This document shows, piece by piece, positions 59,162-64,000 of a DNA stretch of 64,000 bases. The translations under genes and the position numbers were made by a program. Positions within the stretch are counted from its first letter, which is position 1. Each line of letters opens with the position of its first letter. The DNA comes from an uncultured Streptomyces sp. Lineage in GTDB: Bacteria > Actinomycetota > Actinomycetes > Streptomycetales > Streptomycetaceae. The DNA lies in the NCBI RefSeq assembly GCF_947488945.1, contig NZ_CANLBS010000008.1, positions 1 to 64,000 of the forward strand, read 5' to 3'. Under the pieces are notes generated by a model. The model was not told the origin of the DNA, did not search any database, and saw nothing but the letters and a program-made list of their open reading frames with translations.

Positions 59162-59572
59162 ATGGACATCACCATTCACACCGTCGCCCTTCCGCACGTG
59201 GACCCGGACGCCTCCCTGGCGTTCTACCGCGACGTCCTCGATTTCGAGGTCCGCAGCGACGTCGGACAGGGCAAGATGCGCTGGATCACCGTCGGACCGG
59301 TCGGCCGCCCCGACACCTCCATCCTGCTGGCGCCGCCGGCGCTCGATCCCGGCATCACCGAGGACGAGCGCCGGACCATCACCGAGATGATGGCCAAGGG
59401 CACCTACGGCTGGATCCTGCTGGCCACCCCCGACCTCGACGGCGTCTTCGAGAAGGTGCAGGCCGGGGACACCGAGGTGGTGCAGGAGCCGACCGAGCAG
59501 CCCTACGGCATCCGCGACTGCGCCTTCCGCGACCCGGCCGGCAACCTGGTCCGCATCCAGCAGCTCCGCTGA
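59162..59572 (+). CDS. VOC family (glyoxalase/bleomycin-resistance fold) protein
   Basis: A 136-residue protein of two beta-alpha-beta-beta-beta units: VDPDASLAFYRDVLDFEVRSDVG, then TPDLDGVFEKVQAGDTEVVQEPTEQPYGIRDCAFRDPAGNLVRIQQL. The end of the second unit supplies the Glu/Gln-type metal or ligand positions. The family includes glyoxalases, dioxygenases and antibiotic-binding proteins; the role here is unknown. A -10-like TAGCCT ends 6 nt before the ATG, so the transcript may be leaderless. It is followed by a small AraC-type regulator on the same strand. Confidence 0.9.
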   Translation: MDITIHTVALPHVDPDASLAFYRDVLDFEVRSDVGQGKMRWITVGPVGRPDTSILLAPPALDPGITEDERRTITEMMAKGTYGWILLATPDLDGVFEKVQAGDTEVVQEPTEQPYGIRDCAFRDPAGNLVRIQQLR

Positions 59573-59699
59573 CCGGCAAACGGGACCGGCCGTCGTGCAC
59601 GGGCCCGTCACCAGCGCCCACACCGCGCCGCGCCGCGCCGCGCCGCCGGCGCCGACGCCCACACCGCACGCACTCGCCCGTCGCCGAAGGAGTACGCCC

Positions 59700-60065
59700 A
59701 TGTGCCGTCCGGGGTGGGGACGGGCCCGTGCCGCGGCCCAGCGCCTCGCGGAGTTCGCGCGGTTGCGCCGCGTACGGGACCGGCTCGACCGGGAGTACGC
59801 GCTGCCGCTCGACATGGAGGCGCTCGCCCGCGAGGCCGGCATGCCGGCGGGCCTGCTCGGCCGCAGGTTCCGGGAGGCCTACGGCATCTCCCCGTACGCC
59901 TATCTGACGGCCCGTCGGGTCCGGCTCGCCGTGGTGCTGCTGGGGCACGGCACGGCGGGGCCCGCCGAGCTCCACCGCCTGGTGGGGTGCCCGTCGGCGT
60001 CCGTCCTGCGCACCCGGTTCACCGAGGCGGTGGGGGTGGCGCCGGAGGCGTACCGGCCGGGGTGA
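59700..60065 (+). CDS. short AraC-type regulator (DNA-binding domain only)
   Basis: A 121-residue protein consisting of the AraC double helix-turn-helix: LDMEALAREAGMPAGLLGRRFREAYGISPYAYLTARRVRLAVVLL, then LHRLVGCPSASVLRTRFTEAVGVAPEAYRP. It lacks a ligand-binding domain. The ATG follows AAGGAG by 8 nt. It lies 127 bp behind the VOC gene, a pairing common in streptomycetes, and probably regulates it. It converges on the MarR gene with 10 bp between. Confidence 0.85.
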   Translation: MCRPGWGRARAAAQRLAEFARLRRVRDRLDREYALPLDMEALAREAGMPAGLLGRRFREAYGISPYAYLTARRVRLAVVLLGHGTAGPAELHRLVGCPSASVLRTRFTEAVGVAPEAYRPG

Positions 60066-60075
60066 CCGCGCCCGG

Positions 60076-60612
60076 TCAGGCGCCCGGTACCGGCTCCTCG
60101 TCCGAGGCGAGGATGGACGTCTCCAGTTTCCGCAGCAGGCGGGCCAGTTGGCGGCGCTCGGCGGGGGTGACCCCGCCGAGCATGCGGCGTTCGTTGTCGA
60201 GGTGCTCGGCGAAGACCGTGTCCACGGTGGCGAGGCCGTGGTCGGTGAGGCGGGAGTAGACGACCCGGCGGTCCTCGGCGTCGCGTTCCCGCACGATCAG
60301 ACCGTCCTTCTCCAGCCGGTCGATGCGCAGGGTGACGCCCGCCGAGGAGACCAGGCCCGAGTCGGCGAGCTGCCCGGCCGTGAGCCGGTACGGTTCGCCG
60401 GCCCGGCGCAGGGCGGTCAGCACGTCGAAGCCGGCGACCGACAGGCCGTGGCGCTCGATGGAGGCGGTGAGCCGGGTGCTGTAGCGGAGGAAGGACCGGT
60501 GAAGCCGGGCCAGCACCTCCAGCGGCGCGGTGTCCAGGTCGGGGCGTTCGCGCGCCCAGTCCTCGACCACCTTCGCCACGGCGTCGTCGCCGGCCGGTTT
60601 CGATGCGGCCAT
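60076..60612 (-). CDS. MarR family regulator
   Basis: A 178-residue protein. The winged-helix core reads GFDVLTALRRAGEPYRLTAGQLADSGLVSSAGVTLRIDRLEKDGLIVRERDAEDRRVVYSRLTDHG, with the DxR wing typical of MarR, and N- and C-terminal dimerisation helices around it. It lies downstream of the MFS transporter gene on the same strand. Two TTAAG-CTTAG palindromes in the MFS/aldehyde dehydrogenase promoter region are its likely targets. A nested inverted repeat 108 bp before its own start could be an autoregulatory site. Confidence 0.88.
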   Translation of the reverse strand: MAASKPAGDDAVAKVVEDWARERPDLDTAPLEVLARLHRSFLRYSTRLTASIERHGLSVAGFDVLTALRRAGEPYRLTAGQLADSGLVSSAGVTLRIDRLEKDGLIVRERDAEDRRVVYSRLTDHGLATVDTVFAEHLDNERRMLGGVTPAERRQLARLLRKLETSILASDEEPVPGA

Positions 60613-60719
60613 CGGCCTTCCCTTCCACGGCTCCCGCCGGCGTCCCCTCCCGGCCTTCCCACTGCGCTTGCCACCGTGCCCGCCCCGGGGTCACCCGCGC
60701 GAAGGCATGGACGGCAGCC

Positions 60720-60748
60720 GTGACACTGCCGGTATCGGCACATGTCAC
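60720..60748. promoter_or_regulatory. nested inverted repeat upstream of the MarR gene
   Basis: The outer arms GTGACA and TGTCAC and the inner arms TGCCG and CGGCA flank GTAT, with one extra base on the right side. This is a possible operator for MarR or another regulator. Confidence 0.5.
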
Positions 60749-60888
60749 AGCACTGAGAATCTTACCGCTGAGGCGTCGCGGGCGTACCCGTCATGATCAC
60801 ACGGCTTTCCGCGCGGTCCCACCCGCGACGCCCGCCGCCTCCGTGCCGTCCGCCGGGGCGGGGGCGACGGAGGCGGGCCTCGTGCGGT

Positions 60889-60911
60889 GGGGCGGGACGG
60901 CCAACCGCCCC
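60889..60911 (-). terminator. hairpin after the MFS gene
   Basis: GGGGCGG (60889-60895) pairs with CCGCCCC (60905-60911) around a 9-nt loop. It is 7 bp beyond the stop of the leftward MFS gene. Confidence 0.55.
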
Positions 60912-60918
60912 TGCCGCC

Positions 60919-62283
60919 TCAGGAGTTCAGCTCCTCCAGGGTCTTGCCCTTGGTCTCGACGGCGAACCAGGCGATGACGACACCCACCGCGCCCATGACG
61001 GCGAGCTGGGCGAAGACGAGCGGCAGTCCGCCTCCCGCGCCCATGATCGCGCCGACCACGACGGGGCCGAGGATGACGCCGAGTCGGTTCCAGATCCCGC
61101 CGAAGGCAGCGCCCTTGGCCCGGTTCTGGGTCGGGTAGAGCTCGGGCGAGTAGAGGTAGAGGCCGCCGTTGATCGCGTAGAGGAAGAAGGTCGTGCAGGA
61201 GGCGAGGACGGCGACCTGGAGGCCCGAGGTGGCGCCGAGCAGGGCGAGGACGCCCAGCGAGAGGACGGTTCCCGCCAGGGCGCCCATCAGCGCGTGGCGG
61301 CGGCCGATCCGGTCCACGAGCAGGGCGACGGCCAGGGTGCCGAGGAGACCGGTGACGTTGCTCAGCAGGGTGTAGACGAGGGCCGTCGTCAGGTCGAGGC
61401 CGAACTCCTTGGTGTAGAGGGAGGGCAGCCAGGTGGAGATGCCGTGGTTGACGTAGTAGGCGACGAACCACAGGCCCGAGACGACGGCGGTGCGGCGGAG
61501 GTAGCGCCCCTTGAAGATGTCGCGCAGCCGGCCCGCGGTGACCTCGTCGGGGACCTCGGTCGCGGGGGCCGGCAGCGGTTCGCGGGTGCCGCGGACGACC
61601 TCGGCCTCGATGCGCAGGATGGCCGCTTCGGCCTCCTCGGTGCGGCCGCGGGCCAACAGCCAGCGCGGCGACTCCTCGACCTTGCGGGACAGCACGGCGG
61701 CGATCACCACCGGCAGCGCGCCGATCAGGAACATCGCCCGCCACCCGAAGTGCGGGATCACCCAGACGGCGATCAGGGTGGCCGCCGCGAGGCCGGCCGG
61801 GAAGACCATCTCGTACAGCAGGAAGAAGCGGCCCCGCTGGTCGGAGCGGGCGATCTCGTTGATGTAGGTGGCGGCGACGGGCACCACGCCGCCGATCCCG
61901 AGCCCCTGGAGGAAGCGGAACAGGGAGAACATCTCGATGGAGCCGGAGAAGGCGACCGCGAGGCTGGCGAGGCCCGTGAGGGCGACGCCGAGTGCGACGG
62001 TGCGCACCCGGCCGATCCGGTCGCCCAGCCAGCCCGCCGCCAGAGCGCCCAGCAGCATGCCGACGGAGGCGGAGGTGACCGCGAAGGTGGACTGCCCGGT
62101 CGACAGGTTCCACTGGTCGGCCAGTTCCGGAAGGGCCGAGGCGGCCAGCAACTGGTCGAACGCCTCGAAGAAGGTGACGGCTCCGATGAGGAAGCGCACC
62201 TTGATGTGCCAGCGCGAGTGCGGCAGCCGTTCGAGTCGTGCGGCCACGGAGCCGAGGGCTGGTTTGCCGGCCACCGTCGTCAT
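60919..62283 (-). CDS. MFS transporter (sugar/aromatic acid porter type)
   Basis: A 454-residue, 12-helix protein. MFS motif A is GWLGDRIGRVRTVALG after helix 2 and DRIGRRHALMG after helix 8; EESPRWLLARGRTEEAE and the end VETKGKTLEEL are sugar-porter-family marks. The N-terminal FFEAFDQLLAASALPELADQW resembles the acidic-motif region of organic-acid MFS carriers. It is divergent from an aldehyde dehydrogenase gene and shares a MarR-type operator region with it, so it probably imports the precursor of that enzyme's substrate. Confidence 0.9.
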   Translation of the reverse strand: MTTVAGKPALGSVAARLERLPHSRWHIKVRFLIGAVTFFEAFDQLLAASALPELADQWNLSTGQSTFAVTSASVGMLLGALAAGWLGDRIGRVRTVALGVALTGLASLAVAFSGSIEMFSLFRFLQGLGIGGVVPVAATYINEIARSDQRGRFFLLYEMVFPAGLAAATLIAVWVIPHFGWRAMFLIGALPVVIAAVLSRKVEESPRWLLARGRTEEAEAAILRIEAEVVRGTREPLPAPATEVPDEVTAGRLRDIFKGRYLRRTAVVSGLWFVAYYVNHGISTWLPSLYTKEFGLDLTTALVYTLLSNVTGLLGTLAVALLVDRIGRRHALMGALAGTVLSLGVLALLGATSGLQVAVLASCTTFFLYAINGGLYLYSPELYPTQNRAKGAAFGGIWNRLGVILGPVVVGAIMGAGGGLPLVFAQLAVMGAVGVVIAWFAVETKGKTLEELNS

Positions 62284-62319
62284 AAGGGGGTCCCTTCCGC
62301 CTACAGAGGAGTTGCGCAG

Positions 62320-62348
62320 ACACTAGGGCGATGTACCTAAGCGGTCAA
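62320..62348 (-). promoter_or_regulatory. promoter of the MFS gene
   Basis: On the minus strand there is a -35 TTGACC (complement of 62343-62348), a 17-bp spacer and a -10 TAGTGT (complement of 62320-62325), about 37 nt before the ATG. Confidence 0.65.
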
Positions 62349-62351
62349 TGG

Positions 62352-62363
62352 TTAAGGGCTTAG
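62352..62363. promoter_or_regulatory. MarR-type palindrome, MFS side
   Basis: TTAAGGGCTTAG, an imperfect palindrome 3 bp upstream of the MFS -35 box. It shares the pattern TTAAG-SS-CTTAG with the site at 62467-62478. Confidence 0.65.
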
Positions 62364-62452
62364 AAATAGGATGTTCACGCGACCCGCCCGCTTTCACGAC
62401 CCCCGCCGCCACCGCCTCGAACTGGACCGTCGAATTTTTCCGGAGCGGGGCC

Positions 62453-62481
62453 TTGCGCCAAATTATTTAAGCCCTTAGATT
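62453..62481 (+). promoter_or_regulatory. promoter of the aldehyde dehydrogenase gene
   Basis: A -35 TTGCGC (62453-62458), 17-bp spacer and -10 TAGATT (62476-62481). The start would be about 100 nt before the GTG. Confidence 0.55.
62467..62478. promoter_or_regulatory. MarR-type palindrome, aldehyde dehydrogenase side
   Basis: TTAAGCCCTTAG overlaps the -10 box of the rightward promoter, a position that would block RNA polymerase. Confidence 0.65.
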
Positions 62482-62588
62482 TCTAGCACTTCGACAACGA
62501 ACGCCCCAGCCGGGGAACGGCCCCTGCGGCCCGCCCGGCGCCGCCCGTCGGAGCCCCTGACACCCGCCCCTCGACCGGAGGTCCCGCC

Positions 62589-64000
62589 GTGCTTCCCTTC
62601 TCCACCGACATCCTGATCGCGGGTCAGTGGCGGCGCGGCGCCGGCGAGCCGGTCGACACCGTCGACCCGGCGACCGGACGCGTGCTCGCCACCGTGCACT
62701 GCGCCTCCGTGGCCGAGGTCGACGAGGCGGCGAAGGCGGCCGCGGCAGCCGTGGCCGACCCCGCCTGGCGCGATCTGCTGCCCCACGAGCGGGCCCGCGT
62801 CCTGCACCGCATCGCGGAGTTGACCGAACAGGCCGCCGACGAGCTGTCCGCGGTGCAGACCGCCGACACCGGCAAGACGCTCGCCGAGACGAAGGCGCTG
62901 GCGCTGAGCGCGGCCGGCACCTTCCGGTACATGGCCGCCGCCCTGGAGACCGCCGAGGAGACGATCACCCCGTCCCGCGGCGCGTACGTCACGATGAGCG
63001 TCCACGAGCCGCTCGGGGTGGTCGGTGCGATCAACCCGTGGAACTCCCCCGTGGCCAGCGACGCGCAGAAGATCGCGCCCGCCCTGGCCGCCGGCAACGC
63101 CGTGCTGCTCAAACCCGCCGCCTGGACCCCGCTGGTCTCGCTCGCCCTCGGCCGTCTGATCACCCGCGCGCTGACCGAAGCCGGTCTGCCCACCGCCCTG
63201 TTGTCGGTCCTGCCGGGCAGCGGACGGGTGGTCGGCGACGCCGTCGTGCGCCACCCGCTGGTGCGCCGCATCGGCTTCACCGGCGGCACGGAGACGGGGC
63301 GCACGATCGCCGCGGCGGCAGCGCAGAAGCTGACCCCCGCCTCGCTGGAGCTGGGCGGCAAGTCGCCGACGATCGTGCGGGCCGACGCCGACCTCGAACA
63401 GGCCCTGGCGGGGGTCATGTTCGGTGTCTTCTCGTCGAGCGGCCAGTCCTGCATCGCGGGCTCGCGCCTCTTCGTGGAGCGCCCGGTCCACGACGAGTTC
63501 GTCGGCGAACTCGTCGCCAGGGTCCGCAAGCTGCGCGTCGGACCCGGCACCGAACCAGGCACCCAGGTCGGCCCGTTGGTGCACCACAAGCACCGTGACG
63601 CCGTCGCCGCGCACGTCGACGCGGCCCGCGCCGAGGGCGCGAGGGTCCTGTGCGGCGGACACGCCCCCGAGGACGAGCGGTACGCGGACGGCGCGTACTA
63701 CCTGCCCACCGTCCTCGCCGGGCTGCCGAACACCTCGCGGACCTGCCAGGAGGAGATCTTCGGCCCCGTGCTGGCGGTCCTCCCCTACGACGACGAGGAC
63801 GACCTGGTGCGCCAGGCCAACGACTCCGTCTACGGTCTGGCCTGCGGAATCTGGACCCGCGACGCCCGTGCCGCCTGGCGGATCGCCCGCCGTGTCGAGG
63901 CCGGCACGGTCTGGATCAACACGTACAAGCAGTTCAGCGCGTCCACGCCGTTCAGCGGGTGGAAGGACAGCGGCCTCGGCACCGAGAAGGGCCGGGACGC
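62589..64000 (+). CDS. aldehyde dehydrogenase, C-terminal end beyond window
   Basis: The first 470 residues are visible of a family that is usually about 490 long. The NAD-binding and catalytic features are NPWNSPVASDAQKIAPALAAGNAVLLKPA, GFTGGTETGR, the general base Glu in LELGGKSPTIV and the nucleophile Cys in SSGQSCIAGSRLFVERP. It oxidises an aldehyde to the acid with NAD(P)+. The GTG at 62589 follows GGAGGT by 7 nt. It is divergent from the MFS transporter under shared MarR-type sites, so the two belong to one small uptake-and-oxidation unit. Confidence 0.92.
   Translation, partial: MLPFSTDILIAGQWRRGAGEPVDTVDPATGRVLATVHCASVAEVDEAAKAAAAAVADPAWRDLLPHERARVLHRIAELTEQAADELSAVQTADTGKTLAETKALALSAAGTFRYMAAALETAEETITPSRGAYVTMSVHEPLGVVGAINPWNSPVASDAQKIAPALAAGNAVLLKPAAWTPLVSLALGRLITRALTEAGLPTALLSVLPGSGRVVGDAVVRHPLVRRIGFTGGTETGRTIAAAAAQKLTPASLELGGKSPTIVRADADLEQALAGVMFGVFSSSGQSCIAGSRLFVERPVHDEFVGELVARVRKLRVGPGTEPGTQVGPLVHHKHRDAVAAHVDAARAEGARVLCGGHAPEDERYADGAYYLPTVLAGLPNTSRTCQEEIFGPVLAVLPYDDEDDLVRQANDSVYGLACGIWTRDARAAWRIARRVEAGTVWINTYKQFSASTPFSGWKDSGLGTEKGRD

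Larger units (their letters stand above)
60613..60918. other. 306-bp gap between MFS and MarR genes
   Basis: No gene seen. It holds the MFS terminator hairpin on the right (60889-60911) and a nested inverted repeat (60720-60748) in the MarR upstream region, suggesting that MarR has its own promoter. Confidence 0.5.
62284..62588. other. 305-bp divergent promoter region between MFS and aldehyde dehydrogenase genes
   Basis: No gene seen. It holds one promoter in each direction, each with a TTAAG-CTTAG palindrome at or beside it; the sequence between them is ordinary GC-rich DNA. Confidence 0.6.

Noticed and set aside
1..64000. Mobile elements, attachment sites, tRNA or rRNA genes
   Set aside because: I looked for transposase or integrase motifs and RNA gene hallmarks and found none.

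Overview
The window is GC-rich (third codon positions almost all G or C) and reads as Streptomyces or a close relative. It has GTG and TTG starts behind purine-rich ribosome binding sites, many ATGA/GTGA gene overlaps, and many TetR, LysR, MarR, AraC, IclR and Rrf2 regulators. Secreted proteins and membrane exporters are also common. I see no rRNA, tRNA, CRISPR array, transposase, integrase or origin. It looks like an ordinary chromosomal stretch of accessory metabolism and stress functions.

Region 1-12 kb (minus strand) is a tightly coupled operon: DUF4132 protein, a 1736-residue protein I cannot assign, a MoxR-type AAA ATPase, a DUF5682 protein fused to a vWA domain, and a SWIM zinc-finger protein that runs off the left edge. 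The order parallels the E. coli yehI/L/M/P/Q (molR) locus. From 12 to 20.8 kb there is a small secreted protease inhibitor, an ABC exporter, an FBP-type zinc-finger protein facing a TetR regulator across a repeated operator, a frameshifted SGNH hydrolase followed by degenerate 37-bp repeats, a DUF6585 membrane protein, an M20 peptidase and a LysR regulator.

Region 20.8-28.6 kb is a divergent catabolic island. LysR, thiolase, MHS transporter and MaoC hydratase lie leftward; both subunits of a class I CoA-transferase and a 3-hydroxyacyl-CoA dehydrogenase lie rightward. Two matching sequences, one before the thiolase and one between LysR and the CoA-transferase, look like the operators that tie it together. 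From 28.6 to 43.5 kb are a secreted endonuclease/phosphatase-fold protein, an XRE-NACHT membrane protein, a tiny zinc-ribbon membrane protein across a perfect 16-bp palindrome, two secreted serine hydrolases, an XRE-NB-ARC-TPR regulator, an AraC regulator, two alpha/beta hydrolases, a Dps protein, a cupin, and an Rrf2 regulator coupled to a DsbA-like protein.

Region 43.5-54.3 kb looks like an organosulfur-scavenging operon. A 24-codon leader peptide containing two Cys codons precedes a five-gene dipeptide/nickel-type ABC importer, an FMN-dependent monooxygenase of the NtaA/SnaA/DszA family, an FAD monooxygenase, an alpha/beta hydrolase and an SsuE-type FMN reductase. The reductase could supply reduced flavin, the monooxygenases could open C-S or C-N bonds of an imported compound, and the leader could couple expression to cysteine supply.

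Region 54.3-64 kb holds a small secreted protein, an IclR regulator, a rifampin phosphotransferase with a rifamycin-associated-element-like inverted repeat upstream, a VOC protein with a short AraC-type regulator, and a MarR/MFS/aldehyde dehydrogenase group. Two identical-consensus palindromes sit in that group's divergent promoter region. The aldehyde dehydrogenase runs off the right edge.
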